In this document: positions 34,309 through 56,890 of the stretch, piece after piece | How positions within the stretch are numbered: position 1 is the first letter of the stretch | Layout of the letters: the number at the start of each line of letters is the position of its first letter | Assembly (NCBI RefSeq): GCF_000381345.1 | Contig: NZ_KB906414.1 | Location: forward strand, 1-64,000 | Length of the DNA stretch: 64,000 nucleotides | DNA from: Deinococcus apachensis DSM 19763 | GTDB lineage: Bacteria > Deinococcota > Deinococci > Deinococcales > Deinococcaceae | Direction: 5' to 3' | The notes under the pieces: generated by a model | The model's input: only the letters and a program-made list of their open reading frames with translations | Told to the model about the DNA's origin: nothing | Database searches by the model: none | Translations under genes and position numbers: made by a program

Positions 34309-34533
34309 TTACTCGCCAGTGATGATGCTCTTGCCCGCGTTCTCACGGTCCTCGATGATCTTGCCCAGGATGAAGAACGTGGGGGGCCAGAAGCCGACAA
34401 AGAGGCCGCTGCGCTGCTTCTCCTCACCACCCTTATTGCCAGGACCACCTTCAGCCTTACCACCGGCAAAGCTGGCCGCCGAGGCCAGGATGGAGACGAA
34501 GCCGAGGACATACATGATGTTCGAGAGTTTCAT
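34309..34533 (-). CDS. Small membrane-type hypothetical protein
   Basis: The 74-residue protein begins MKLSNIMYVLGFVSILASAASFAGG, a hydrophobic N-terminal helix that may be a signal anchor. A glycine/lysine-rich charged stretch follows, then a second hydrophobic stretch (LFVGFWPPTFFILGKII). AAGGAA lies before the ATG and a clear terminator follows, so it is likely a real gene. I do not recognise the family. Confidence 0.6.
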   Translation of the reverse strand: MKLSNIMYVLGFVSILASAASFAGGKAEGGPGNKGGEEKQRSGLFVGFWPPTFFILGKIIEDRENAGKSIITGE

Positions 34534-34822
34534 AGAGCACCTGCTTCCTTAAAAAAGGGGCCTATAAACGTGGGGCGAACGGGGAACACCATTGTGGGCG
34601 GACCGAACTCCCCTGAACCGACACAGGCCAACTCTGTCCCGCCCAGCAGGGCTGAAACGTAACCCCGGCCCCGTTGTAAAGGTTGCGTGGAGGCTTGGCT
34701 ACGGAACGGTGAGTCGGGGCTTCAGAAGGGCAAAAAGCGTGCGTTGCGGCGTTGACGACGCCTTTCTCCTTCCCCGACGGAGACCAATTCACCGCCTTGC
34801 CAGAGGAACTTAGGCTGTCCCC

Positions 34823-35404
34823 ATGACTCTCCGCCACCGGGACACGCTTCTCTCCCGCCTCTCCGGAGTGAGCTGGCCTTTTGGACTCCTGCTGGACACG
34901 CTTGAGCTGCCGCCTGGAGCCGATGTTCTCGACATTGGGGCAGGCGACGGCCGACTCCTCTCGCTGTTGCGGGAGCGGGGCCACCGGGGGCGACGCGTCG
35001 GGATGGACCCGGCACCAGGCCCGGGCCTTGTCGCAGGAACGGCGGAGGCTCTCCCCTTCCCGGATGCCTCGTTCGATGCCGTGCTGCTCATCCGGGTTCT
35101 CGCCCACTTGGCAAACCCGATGACGGCGCTGGCCGAGGCGCGGCGGGTCCTCCGGCCGGCCGGGCAACTCGTGGTGGCGGCGCACGGGCCGGACCACCTG
35201 CGGGAAACGTGGCGAGTGCTGACTGGGAAGGAGGAGGCGGTGCGGTCCAGCCCTCAGCCGGACGCCAGACACCTCCGCGTCCCCGTGATCGTCTCAGCGG
35301 CGGAAGCGGGCATCCTTGCGAAGAGTTACGGCTTGGTTGTAGACGGCGAGGGGAAGGGCTTTCCCATCCACGACTGCCTGCATCTCGTTGTCGAGGTCAA
35401 CTAA
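34823..35404 (+). CDS. Class I SAM-dependent methyltransferase
   Basis: The 193-residue protein has the Rossmann SAM motif VLDIGAGDGRLLSLLRERG (about 36-54), an acidic loop near GMDPAPG and the post-motif LPFPDASFDAVLLIRVLAHL, a Methyltransf_11-type pattern. Substrate cannot be inferred. The start follows the best match to the fold. The 287-bp gap between the divergent small gene and this gene has no other supported feature. Confidence 0.85.
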   Translation: MTLRHRDTLLSRLSGVSWPFGLLLDTLELPPGADVLDIGAGDGRLLSLLRERGHRGRRVGMDPAPGPGLVAGTAEALPFPDASFDAVLLIRVLAHLANPMTALAEARRVLRPAGQLVVAAHGPDHLRETWRVLTGKEEAVRSSPQPDARHLRVPVIVSAAEAGILAKSYGLVVDGEGKGFPIHDCLHLVVEVN

Positions 35405-35449
35405 TAGTCCCCTTGGCACTTGAGGTCGCCCCAGCCCGTCCCTCTGCGT

Positions 35450-35758
35450 TTACTTGTCGAACTTGTCGTATCCGGCGGCGCTGCGGCGCTGGGCGCCCCG
35501 GGCGTAGTCGAGCTGCATCTCCACCGACTCGTGCTTGCCCTCGATGAAGGTGCTGTCGTGAATCCAGTAGTTCAGGCGGTTGTCGCCGAGCTGCACCCAG
35601 AGCTTGTGCATGTCCTCGCGGTCGCGCCAGAAGGTGAGGTGAGTAAAGCCGTTCTGGTCCGCCCAGGCGCGCACGTCGGCGAGGACGCGGCCCGCCCGGG
35701 GGTGAGTCATCTGGAATTCGCTGCCGTCCTTCTCATCGCGGAACTGGATGTCAACCAT
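35450..35758 (-). CDS. Conserved-looking small hypothetical protein
   Basis: The 102-residue cytoplasmic protein starts MVDIQFRDEKDGSEF and contains several aromatic and charged positions (THLTFWRDREDMHKLWVQ, NYWIHDSTFIEG). The folded character and Deinococcus-like composition suggest a real gene, but I cannot name a family. Longer frames upstream have no ribosome-binding site. It is divergent from the exonuclease gene, 96 bp away. Confidence 0.65.
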   Translation of the reverse strand: MVDIQFRDEKDGSEFQMTHPRAGRVLADVRAWADQNGFTHLTFWRDREDMHKLWVQLGDNRLNYWIHDSTFIEGKHESVEMQLDYARGAQRRSAAGYDKFDK

Positions 35759-35854
35759 AGTAGAGTCAGCGTACCGGACGCCGGATGGGCCCGCACACAA
35801 ATCGGCTGAGGGTTCCTTGAGCGGTGACCGGGCGGGCACGCTATCCTCCCGAAA

Positions 35855-36643
35855 GTGTCTGCCCCGTCCACCCTGAAGGTCACCACCCTGAATGTGAACG
35901 GCCTGCGGAGTGGGTTGCGTAAAGGCCTGGTGGACTGGGCCGCGCGCACGGAGCCCGACGTGCTGCTCCTTCAGGAGGTGCGGTCCGACCCCATGCCGGA
36001 AGCGCTGGCCCACCTGGGCTACGCGGGTGTGTGGTTCCCGGCCCAGAAGGCGGGCTACAGCGGGGTCGCGCTGCTCAGCCGTCATCCCTTGGAGGGCGTG
36101 CGGGTGGGCATGGGGCACGCGGAGATGGACGGCGAGGGCCGGGTGCTGAGCGCCGTGGTGCGGGGAGTGCGCTTTGCGAGCGTGTACCTTCCCAGCGGCT
36201 CCAGTGGCCCGGAGCGGCAGGCGTTCAAGGACCGCGTGCTGGGCAACTACCACACCTGGACGGTCGCCACGCTCGCCGAGGGCCTGCCGCTGGTGATCGG
36301 CGGCGACTACAACGTGGCGCACCACGAGGTGGATCTGAAGAACTGGCGCGGCAACGTGAAGAACAGTGGTTTCCTGCCCCACGAACGCGAGTGGATGACG
36401 GGTCACCTCGCCTCGGGCCTGACGGACACGCACCGCGCCCACCTGGGCGAGCGCGCCGAGTACACGTGGTGGAGTAGCCGCGGGAACGCCTACGCGAACG
36501 ACGTGGGCTGGCGGATTGATTACCTGCTGGCGGCCGGAGTCCCGGTGAGAGACCTGCGGGTGGACCGGGACGTGCGCCTCAGCGATCATGCGCCGCTGAC
36601 GGGGACAGTGGACCTGAGCGGACTGACCTCCCCCAACAGATGA
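35855..36643 (+). CDS. Exonuclease III / AP endonuclease family protein
   Basis: The 262-residue enzyme belongs to the EEP superfamily and matches exonuclease III (XthA), which cuts AP sites and degrades 3' ends in base-excision repair. It has LNVNGLRSG with the first metal-site Asn, LLQEVRSDP with the metal-binding Glu, GGDYNVAHHEVDLKN with the catalytic Asp-Asn, WWSSRGNAYANDVGWRIDYLL and the final SDHAPL with His. All catalytic positions are present. The start is GTG at 35855. Confidence 0.92.
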   Translation: MSAPSTLKVTTLNVNGLRSGLRKGLVDWAARTEPDVLLLQEVRSDPMPEALAHLGYAGVWFPAQKAGYSGVALLSRHPLEGVRVGMGHAEMDGEGRVLSAVVRGVRFASVYLPSGSSGPERQAFKDRVLGNYHTWTVATLAEGLPLVIGGDYNVAHHEVDLKNWRGNVKNSGFLPHEREWMTGHLASGLTDTHRAHLGERAEYTWWSSRGNAYANDVGWRIDYLLAAGVPVRDLRVDRDVRLSDHAPLTGTVDLSGLTSPNR

Positions 36644-36751
36644 ATACGGATTTACACAGGAACGGGAACCGGGAACACGTGATAGACTGACCTCGCTGCC
36701 GGGCAACAGGACAGCGTCCCCACACCGCCCCCTATGGGCAGACCGGGCGCG

Positions 36752-36788
<37 letters not shown>

Positions 36789-36810
36789 GGCACGCCTTAG
36801 GGCCACGACC

Positions 36811-40699
<3,889 letters not shown>

Positions 40700-40714
40700 A
40701 GCAGACACGAGTGG

Positions 40715-40748
40715 GGCGGGTCAGGGGGAAACCTCTGGCCCGCCTCTT
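40715..40748 (+). terminator. Terminator-like hairpin after rnr
   Basis: GGCGGGTCAG (40715-40724) pairs with CTGGCCCGCC (40735-40744) with one G-U, followed by TCTTC, 16 bp after the rnr stop. Confidence 0.6.
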
Positions 40749-40945
40749 CAATTGTCGGAGTTTCTTCTGATCTTCCTTGGGCGTCCACCGTCACCCATGC
40801 CAACCCCACCGCATTTCATCGATCACCACATTGATGATGTTATTTGTAAAATCCGAAGCTCCTGCAACAACAGGTGTTGCGCACTACCCGAGCCCGGCTC
40901 CATTGGAAATCGTCCTAAGAATGGAGGGGCGGCGTTATCTTTGAA

Positions 40946-41512
40946 CTATCCTTCTTGCGGGCGGGGATCGGTACTCAGTATCGACATGCGGTGTTGATCC
41001 ACCCATTCGCCCTGCCAGTACAGGGCGTCGCGCTCAATACCCTCATGGACAAAACCGCATTTTTCGTACACGTGCCGAGCACGAGGATTAAAGGCGTATA
41101 CGCCCAGGCTGATGCGGTGCAAACCCACCATGCCAAAGCCGTACTGAACGGCGGCGCGAGTCGCCTCGATGCCGTAGCCCTGGCCCACCTGGGCTGGGTC
41201 ATTCAACGCGATGCGGAAACTCATGCTGCTGTTGTTCTGATCCAGAGCGTTGAGCACCACTTCGCCAAGGTACGTACCGTCTGACGTCCGGAGAATGGCC
41301 CAGTCGGCGCGATCATCCGACTCCACCACACGGCCCAAGAAGCGCGCGACGTCGTCACGGGTAAACTTCCCGTGGGTTCCAGTCAGACGCATAAATACTT
41401 CGTGCCTCAGTCCGTCCATCACGTGCTCGAGATGTTCAATATTCAAGGGAACGAGCCGCAGGCGGGCGGTGGTCAAGCTCGCGGGTGAGGCGAGGGCAGC
41501 CCTATTTACCAT
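40946..41512 (-). CDS. GNAT acetyltransferase (RimJ/RimL type)
   Basis: The 188-residue protein has the RimJ/L-like opening TARLRLVPLNIEHLEHV and the acetyl-CoA loop GQGYGIEATRAAVQYGFGMVG, ending in the VYEKCGFVHEGIERDALY block. Members acetylate ribosomal proteins or small amines; the substrate here is unknown. The ATG lacks a strong ribosome-binding site. It is convergent with rnr. Confidence 0.85.
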   Translation of the reverse strand: MVNRAALASPASLTTARLRLVPLNIEHLEHVMDGLRHEVFMRLTGTHGKFTRDDVARFLGRVVESDDRADWAILRTSDGTYLGEVVLNALDQNNSSMSFRIALNDPAQVGQGYGIEATRAAVQYGFGMVGLHRISLGVYAFNPRARHVYEKCGFVHEGIERDALYWQGEWVDQHRMSILSTDPRPQEG

Positions 41513-41679
41513 AGGAGGCGTTCTATCAGCCCCCGGGGGTGTTCAGGATGGGTCATGTGGCCTAACAGCTCCGGGCAGGATGAGGCCAGGGGTAAGTAGC
41601 CACAACATGGATGGCAGGGAAACCAAACGCCTCTTTATCCCCAGCCTGGTTCCTTAGAAAGGGCCACGCCTCTTGAACC

Positions 41680-42783
<1,104 letters not shown>

Positions 42784-42886
42784 CTGCGGTCCAGTCTACG
42801 GAAGTCGGGCCGGGGGAGGCAGCCCGCCCGCCTGAAGCGAACGCTGAGAGATGGAGAGCGGCCAGGTTCGGGGCGCCTGGTCCGTC

Positions 42887-43654
42887 CTACCGGTGGTCGT
42901 AGCGGCGGCGGATGATCCGGGCGGCCACCCGGTCCCCCAGGCTGGGCAGCAGGTGCTCCAGTGCGGCGAGCAGCGCGTAGAAGCGCGGCACGATCACCTC
43001 CCGGCGCGGATGCTCCAGCACGTCGGCAATCGCGTGGGCGACGACCTCAGGCCCCGGCATGGGGAGGCGGGCCGAGGCGGTCATCTCGCTCCTCACGAAG
43101 CCGGGCGCAATGAGGCTGACCTCCACCCCGCTGCCCTGGAGCTCGCGGCGCAGGCCCAGCGAGAAGCCGCGCAGACCGAACTTGCTCGCCGAGTACATGC
43201 CGTGAGTGGCTGCCCGCCCCGCCACCGAGCCAATGTTGACGATGTGCCCCGCGCGACGTGAGCGCATCCCCGGCAGCACCAGACGCGTGAGTTCGACCGG
43301 CGCCTCCAGGTTCACCCGTAGCACGCGCAGAGGATCGGGGTCGTCCCACCACCAGCCGCGCTCAACCGTGATGCCCGCGTTGTTGATCAGCACGTCGGTA
43401 GGGCCGAAATGCTCGCGGGCCGCGTCCACGAGCGCGCGGCGAGAGGCGTCGTCCGTCACGTCGGTCGGGACGGCGATCACGCGCGAGCCGGACGGGTCGA
43501 GTTCGCGCGCGAGGGCGGCGAGTTCGGCCTCACGGCGGGCCGCCAACACCAGCCGATACCCTCTGGATGCGAGTTCATGGGCCGCCGCCCGCCCAATGCC
43601 GCTTGACGCACCCGTGAGGATCACCGTGCGCGGTTTGGTTGGAAGGGAAGTCAT
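42887..43654 (-). CDS. Short-chain dehydrogenase/reductase
   Basis: The 255-residue enzyme has the SDR Rossmann motif [19 protein letters not shown], the NAG motif ([11 protein letters not shown]) and the catalytic triad pattern with S near NIGSVAGRA, then [11 protein letters not shown] giving Tyr-x-x-x-Lys. The C-terminal region fits the classical SDR length. Its substrate is unknown. The ATG at 43654 was chosen, though an ATG three codons earlier is equally possible because neither has a strong ribosome-binding site. Confidence 0.88.
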   Translation of the reverse strand: MTSLPTKPRTVILTGASSGIGRAAAHELASRGYRLVLAARREAELAALARELDPSGSRVIAVPTDVTDDASRRALVDAAREHFGPTDVLINNAGITVERGWWWDDPDPLRVLRVNLEAPVELTRLVLPGMRSRRAGHIVNIGSVAGRAATHGMYSASKFGLRGFSLGLRRELQGSGVEVSLIAPGFVRSEMTASARLPMPGPEVVAHAIADVLEHPRREVIVPRFYALLAALEHLLPSLGDRVAARIIRRRYDHR

Positions 43655-43741
43655 GGCGCCCATGCTAAACGGTGGGAGAGCCGTCCTCTTTCCCCAACCC
43701 CTCCTCAGCCGCCCGTCAGGCGGGCACGCGAGACTGCGGTG

Positions 43742-44959
<1,218 letters not shown>

Positions 44960-44983
44960 CCCCATGAAGACCTGGAGGAACCC

Positions 44984-45154
44984 GTGAACGCCCCCGCGTG
45001 GCGCATCTGGCTGGTGGTCGCGCTGATGTGCGGGTGGGGCATTCTGACCATCCGCTTCGTGCAGCAGGGGAACGTTCCCTTTGCCCTCCTGTGCGCCCTC
45101 CTGCTGATCTCCAACGGCGTGACGCTCTGGCGGCTGACAAAGAGGGGGAAATAG
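44984..45154 (+). CDS. Small two-helix membrane protein
   Basis: A GTG start at 44984 with GGAGG 6 bp upstream opens a 56-residue protein (MNAPAWRIWLVVALMCGWG...) with two hydrophobic helices, about 8-24 and 30-46, and a basic end (TLWRLTKRGK). The gene follows the subtilase by 24 bp on the same strand. No known family is recognised; positive-inside rules place both ends in the cytoplasm. Confidence 0.65.
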   Translation: MNAPAWRIWLVVALMCGWGILTIRFVQQGNVPFALLCALLLISNGVTLWRLTKRGK

Positions 45155-45210
45155 GGGTCGTCCCCTTGTTCTGGCCCGGGTCCGCGGCAGGTTGAGCGGA
45201 ATATGCCCGT

Positions 45211-45537
45211 TCAAAGCGGCAGGACGTAGACCTCGCCGTCCTCGACGAGCGTTCGGTAAATCCTCACCGGTTTCACGGCGGGGAGGGTCTTGGCCTTGCC
45301 GGTCGCCAGCTCAAATTTGGCGCCGTGCTTCTCGCAGGTGATGCGGCCCAGGCTCACCTCACCTCCCAGGAGGGGGTAATCCTTGTGGGTGCAGTTGTTT
45401 CGCAGCGCGTAGAACTGGCCCTCGTACCGGATGACGACCACGCTCACGCCGCCCACTGTCACCGCCGTCTGACTGCCCTCGGGCAGTTCCGCCTCCGCCC
45501 CCACCCGCACCCGCTCGACCCCGACCGCCTCGCTCAT
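45211..45537 (-). CDS. Rieske-type [2Fe-2S] ferredoxin
   Basis: The 108-residue protein contains the two Rieske ligand boxes, C-T-H ([15 protein letters not shown]) and C-x-x-H ([15 protein letters not shown]), in the small soluble Rieske fold. It has no membrane anchor and would carry electrons in the cytoplasm, typically in oxygenase or nitrite-reductase-like systems. No oxygenase gene is adjacent, so its partner is unknown. The start ATG at 45537 was chosen because upstream residues have no fold character. Confidence 0.9.
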   Translation of the reverse strand: MSEAVGVERVRVGAEAELPEGSQTAVTVGGVSVVVIRYEGQFYALRNNCTHKDYPLLGGEVSLGRITCEKHGAKFELATGKAKTLPAVKPVRIYRTLVEDGEVYVLPL

Positions 45538-45547
45538 GAGGGCGAGT

Positions 45548-46557
45548 CTAGCGGGCCGTGAGGGGAAAGGACGTGACGCGCCGCCCGGTAGGGAGAGCGT
45601 AGACGAAGGCGCGTTGCCGGGACGTGCGTGTGTCCTCCACCAGCACCACGATCTGTTTCTCGTCCGGGGCAAACAACACGTTGAAGGGGCCAGTCCACTT
45701 ACCCGGTGGCAACGTTTTGGCCCAAGCGGGGTCTTGCAGTGAGAGCAATCTGCGCCCGCTGGCTGTTTCCCACATGTGGAGGCTGTTACCGTAAGCGGCG
45801 AGGTACATGCCCGCGCGGCTGACTTCAGGAAAACTCATGTGCTGCGTGTTGAGGCTCTGTGCGTCCAGAGACGTGAGGCGTCTACCGGTGCGGGCATCCA
45901 GCACATCGTACCGGGGCGCCCATCCGAAGAACGAGAATGCCACAGCGGCCAGAATGCGATTGCCGGGAAGCTCATGCGGAGTGCTCGCCTCGAAATTTCC
46001 GTCGTAGAAGAGGTTCTTGCGCCCCTCCGCAGTTTCCCCAGGAGCGAGGGTGGAGATGGGCCAGATCACCCGCTTCCCACTCCTGAGGTCAACCCGTATG
46101 ACGTTCAGCCATATCTCGCGCGAGGGCTTTGCTGCTATAAAAGCCGTGCAGGCATCTCGCGTGACGAGTGTGAAGAGACCGGGGAGACTCGCCCAGACGG
46201 TCTTCAAATCGAGTGCGTAGCAAGTTAGCCGCACTTGCTGCACACAGGGACTACGCACCGTGCCCCAGACGGTTGGGGAGGGTCCGGGTAAGCTCCGCTG
46301 AGCCTCAATCTGCCCCGTGCCCTTCATGACCGCCAGCGTGAATTTTTCCCAGTGCTCATCCGACTCCAGACGGACGAAGTGGGCGGCATCAACCTCTGCA
46401 CTCCACCGTCAAGTGCCAGACCACCCAACGTCCGCACGCCTGCTCCCGATACCCTGACCTCGCCCCAATTCGCCTTCCAGACCGTGAACGCCGTTCTTTC
46501 AGCAAAAGTGGCAACCGTCGCCAGGAGGAGGCCGGGCAGGAGGACACACCGAAACAT
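45548..46557 (-). pseudogene. Secreted hypothetical protein broken by a 1-base deletion
   Basis: The N-terminal frame (46557 down) starts MFRCVLLPGLLLATVATFA, a signal peptide, and runs into junk after GGLALDGG. From about 46400 the sequence continues sensibly only in another frame, as AEVDAAHFVRLESDEHWEKF into MKGTGQIEAQRS and on to 45548. Total length is 1010 bp, one base short of a multiple of three, so a single deletion near 46399-46404 explains it. The C-terminal two thirds have repeated G-R-R-L-T/S-L segments that hint at a beta-propeller-like fold. A sequencing error cannot be excluded. Confidence 0.7.
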
Positions 46558-46593
46558 GCCGCAGCGTACGCCTCCCTCCCGTTCCCAGCAGGG

Positions 46594-47442
46594 CTAAGCC
46601 CCGCACCCCGTCTCCAGCCGCAGCCGCAGCCCCCCCTGCGGCGTCCACTCGCCCACCGTCACGCTGAAGCCCTCGTAGTACGAGCTGAAGGTGAGAACCT
46701 CCATTCGGCCGTCGCCGTTCAGGTCGGCCAGCCCCGCCAGACGGTAGAAGCTCGCCATCGGCATGGGGGCGCCGCTCCCCGGGTCGTAGGGCAGGCGGGG
46801 GGCAAGCGACGCGCCCAGGACTGTGGTTTTGACCTTCCCATTTCGCACCGAGCGCAGCAGGAGCAGGCTGTAGTCGCCGGGCTCTCCGACGGGTGGGGGA
46901 TACAGGCCGGACCGCCCGGTGTAATAAGCGGCCTCCACAATCACCTCATCCGTCCCGTCGCCGTCGAGGTCGGCGCGGGTGAGGCCGAGCAGGTCCACCT
47001 GGGGATTCTTCAGACCCCGGCGCACCAGTTCATCACGGACGAGCCCCCGGTAAGCCTGGTTGGAGGTCGGGAGGACGGTGACCGGGCGCGGGCGGGTGTT
47101 CGTGGCGGCGGTCGTGACGACCCGGAAGGCGGGGCTAGCCGTAGCGGGGTTCAACCCCAGATCAAAGCTGTCCTCGCAGGGGACGCCGAGGGAGGCCGCC
47201 CGAGTGCCGCGTACTGTGGTCGCCTGACCCCGCAGGTCCTGTACTCGGTAGCGGTCGTCGGCACCCAGGCGCGGAACTGTGGCCGCCGGGGAAAGCCACC
47301 GCCCGCCGTCCCACGCTCCCAGCAGGATCGGCCTCGTCTCGCCGGGAAGCAGCACCAGCGCGGGCCGCAGAGGGGCGGGAGCGGGCGCCGCCAGCGAGGC
47401 GCAGGCCAGCAGGGCCAGGGCGGACAGGGACGGGCGAACCAT
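46594..47442 (-). CDS. Secreted protein with FG-GAP/VCBS-like calcium loops
   Basis: The 282-residue protein begins MVRPSLSALALLACASLAAP, a signal peptide, and contains two DxDxDG-like loops, TRADLDGDGTDEVIV and LADLNGDGRMEVLTF, as in FG-GAP repeats that bind calcium. It probably works outside the cytoplasm. The family and function are unknown. It lies upstream of the frameshifted secreted gene on the same strand. Confidence 0.72.
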   Translation of the reverse strand: MVRPSLSALALLACASLAAPAPAPLRPALVLLPGETRPILLGAWDGGRWLSPAATVPRLGADDRYRVQDLRGQATTVRGTRAASLGVPCEDSFDLGLNPATASPAFRVVTTAATNTRPRPVTVLPTSNQAYRGLVRDELVRRGLKNPQVDLLGLTRADLDGDGTDEVIVEAAYYTGRSGLYPPPVGEPGDYSLLLLRSVRNGKVKTTVLGASLAPRLPYDPGSGAPMPMASFYRLAGLADLNGDGRMEVLTFSSYYEGFSVTVGEWTPQGGLRLRLETGCGA

Positions 47443-47485
47443 ACGGCCAGTTTCAGCCCACCCCTGCCCGCGCGGGTGAGAGGGG

Positions 47486-48334
<849 letters not shown>

Positions 48335-48362
48335 GCCTCATTTTGCGCTAAATACTTTAAAA

Positions 48363-48374
48363 AATCAATTGATT
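48363..48374. promoter_or_regulatory. Palindrome upstream of the CatE-type gene
   Basis: AATCAATTGATT is a perfect 12-bp palindrome in an unusually AT-rich stretch between two divergent genes. MarR-type regulators of VOC genes bind similar short palindromes, so it is a plausible operator. No regulator gene adjoins it. Confidence 0.4.
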
Positions 48375-48511
48375 GATAATCCCATCTACTATAGGGCCGT
48401 GTGCCCGCTCAGAATCCGCTCCACCCAAAGGTGGATGAGCAAGAACCTCCTTTGAGGTACATACTCTAATCAGTACCAACCTCTTCAATGCTGCTCTTCC
48501 CGGAGGTCTCT

Positions 48512-49987
<1,476 letters not shown>

Positions 49988-50039
49988 TCTGGCGCGTGTC
50001 CCCGGATTCCCTCCGAGCCTTTCTCTGATACGGTCGGGT

Positions 50040-51526
50040 ATGAGCGCCCACCCGCTGACTGCCCTGACGCTGACCCTGCTTGCCACGGCCTCGGCTCAGA
50101 GCGGTGAGGTACGCACCCAGGCCGAGGCCCTCACTCGCCTGCTGGGGGCCGAGCAGCCCCAGGCGGAGTGGTTCGCTCCCGAGTTCCTCGCGCAAGTGCC
50201 TTTTGCGACCATCGCCGCGCAGCTCGCGGGCATCCGTCAATCGTACGGCGCCTTAGTGCGGCTGGACACGCTGGAGGGCCGCCCGCTCGCCGTGTACGAG
50301 CGCGGGACGCTGCTGATCACGGTGGCCTCGCTTGATGCTCAGGGACGGCTGACCGGCTTCGGGGCCGTGCCGGGTCCAGCTCCGCAGGGGACGACTCCCA
50401 GCCCGGCCGAACGCGATACCATCCTCCAGACCCTGACCCGGGTATTCCAGCCGGAGACGGTGGACCCCGCCCTCTTCGCCCCCGAGTTCCTGGCGGCGGT
50501 GCCCGAGGCGCAGCTCCGGGAGCAGTTCTCGGCGATTCGGGAGCAGTTCGGCGCCCTCGTGCGGGTGGACCTGACGGGGAACGTGCCGAAGGTGATCTAC
50601 GAGCGCGGCGCCCTTAATGTCACGTCGCTGCGGGTGGATGCCCAGGGACGCGTCACGGCGCTCACCATCACGCCGGAGGTCACCTTCTCCTCACTGGAAG
50701 AGGCGCGGGCCGCCTTCGCCGCGCTACCGGGCCAGGTCAGCCTGCTCGTGCGCGAGGTGGACACGGGCCGGACCCTGGCCGCCCTGAACCCGTCCCGACC
50801 CCTGGCCGTGGGCTCGACCTTCAAGCTGGCGATCCTGGGCGAGTTGCAGGCGCAGGTGGGGCGCGGCGAGCGGCGCTGGACGGACGAGGTGACCCTGACG
50901 GACGCGGACCGGAGCCTGCCCAGCGGCACGTTGCAGGACGCCCCCGTGGGCAGCCGCTACACCCTGCGGAACCTCGCCGCGCGGATGATTCGGGATAGCG
51001 ACAACACCGCCACCGACCTGCTGCTCCGTGTGGTGGGCCGCCCTGGGGTGGAGGCGCAGCTGGGGCAGACCGCGATGCCCAGCACCCGCGAGGCCTTCGC
51101 CCTGAAAAACCCCGCTAACCTGGCCTGCTGCACGCCTACCGCTCGGCAGGTCTGGACCGGGAGGCGCGGAGGAGGGTCCTCGCGCAGGCGGGCGCGGCAC
51201 CGCTCCCGAACGTCGCGCTCTTCGCCCAGGGTCCGGTGGCGCGCGACGTGGAATGGTTCGTGAGCACCGAGCGGCTCTGCGCCCTGATGGCAGACGTGGC
51301 GGCCCTGCCCGAGACGACCCTGAACCCCGGTGTGGCGAGTCCCGCCGACTTCGCCCGGGTGAGCTACAAGGGCGGCAGCGAGGGCGGGGTGCTGAACCTC
51401 ACGACCCAGCTCACGAACAGGGCCGGGAAGACCTACTGCGTCAGCGCGACCTGGAACGCCGCCCGCACCCTGAACGACAGTCAGTTCATCGCCCTGTATG
51501 GCGGCGTGCTGAAATTGCTGCGCTGA
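50040..51526 (+). pseudogene. Secreted serine hydrolase (class A beta-lactamase-like) broken by a 1-base deletion
   Basis: The protein has a signal peptide, two tandem repeats of about 95 residues (FAPEFLAQVPFATIAAQLAG and FAPEFLAAVPEAQLREQFSA are matching starts) and a serine-hydrolase domain with S259-x-x-K262 in GSTFK and S320-D-N. After KNPANL the frame shifts; the continuation HAYRSAGLDREARRR runs to 51526 in another frame. The intervening text reads CTGGCCTG where CTGGGCCTG would restore the frame, so one G near 51122-51124 is missing. Total length is one base short of a multiple of three. As in the gene at 45548, a sequencing error is possible. Confidence 0.75.
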
Positions 51527-51541
51527 GGCCAGAGAACGACG

Positions 51542-51573
51542 AGGGGGAGGGTGCAGCTCCGGCCCTCCCCCTT
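51542..51573. terminator. Bidirectional terminator between the hydrolase and prs
   Basis: AGGGGGAGGG (51542-51551) pairs with CCCTCCCCCT (51563-51572), followed by TCC. It lies between the convergent hydrolase gene and prs. Confidence 0.6.
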
Positions 51574-51584
51574 CCGCCTCCCGC

Positions 51585-52583
<999 letters not shown>

Positions 52584-52744
52584 GGTGGGAAACCTCCGGG
52601 AAAGGGGAGCGTGGAACTTCTCGCGCTGGGGCGAACGCACCGCAGCATACCCGGCCCGGCGAGTCACTGTCACGGCGCTGAAGGGTGCGTCCGTCTCCGG
52701 CGTGGGGACAGAAGCGCCGGGCCCGGGAACAGGTAGCATGACCC

Positions 52745-53188
52745 GTGGCCTGGCTTCTCCTGCTCCTGGCGATCCTCGTGGGCACCGCGGTCCCCCTCCA
52801 GACCGCCGCCAACTCGCGCCTTGCGCTGGCGGCCGGGCATCCCACCTGGGCCGCCCTGATCAGCGTCATCCTCACGCTGCTGCTGCTGACCACCTTCGTC
52901 CTGCTCGTGCGCCCCGGCCACGTCTCGGCGCTTGCGGGCGCGCGGCTGCCGTGGTGGACCTGGATTGGCGGGGCCTTCGGGATGATCTACCTGGTGGGCC
53001 TCGCTGCGCTGGCCCCGCGCCTGGGCACCGCCACGCTGTTCAGCCTGACCGTGCTGGGGCAACTGCTGGCGGCGGGGGTGATGGAACATTTCGGCTGGCT
53101 GGGTCTGCCGCACCACGCCCTGACGCCGGGGCGGGTATTGGGGCTCGCGTTGGTGGTGGTGGGGATCGTGCTGGTCCGGAGGTTTTAA
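52745..53188 (+). CDS. DMT-type transporter of the DUF606/YdcZ family
   Basis: The 147-residue protein has five predicted helices ([26 protein letters not shown] at the start). It belongs to the half-size DUF606 class of the drug/metabolite transporter superfamily, which work as dimers or pairs. The substrate is unknown. The GTG start directly follows AGCATGACCC with no strong ribosome-binding site. It is convergent with dnaJ, separated by a bidirectional terminator. Confidence 0.8.
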   Translation: MAWLLLLLAILVGTAVPLQTAANSRLALAAGHPTWAALISVILTLLLLTTFVLLVRPGHVSALAGARLPWWTWIGGAFGMIYLVGLAALAPRLGTATLFSLTVLGQLLAAGVMEHFGWLGLPHHALTPGRVLGLALVVVGIVLVRRF

Positions 53189-53193
53189 AGGAA

Positions 53194-53226
53194 GAGGGGG
53201 CGCGGCCCACCTCGCCACGCCCCCTC
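53194..53226. terminator. Bidirectional terminator between ydcZ-like gene and dnaJ
   Basis: GAGGGGGCG (53194-53202) pairs with CGCCCCCTC (53218-53226). It lies just after both convergent stops and is flanked by T-rich text on the minus-strand side. Confidence 0.7.
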
Positions 53227-53239
53227 CCCTCTCAACGCC

Positions 53240-54364
<1,125 letters not shown>

Positions 54365-54442
54365 AGGTGACGTGTTCGGCGGGCGCGGCCCGACCTCCAC
54401 CGCTCAGGTTAACACGACCGGACTCAAGAAACGTGGGTGCAT

Positions 54443-56708
<2,266 letters not shown>

Positions 56709-56890
56709 GGCAGGTCCTTTCGGGGAGGGGGCTCCTCCCGGTCTCGTCGTAGGCGGGGCCGCGATCAGGCGGCGCACTCGGTATCCAGCTCAACATAACG
56801 CGGAGTTGGGCCGCCCACCATGCTGACCCTCACGCCAAGGCCCAAGCGAGCCTCAAGGTGAGGAGGAGCCCGGCCGGGTAGGCTGGACGC

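Noticed and set aside
48488..48511. Upstream ATG for the large membrane protein
   Set aside because: The GGAGG sequence lies between the two candidates and serves the ATG at 48512.
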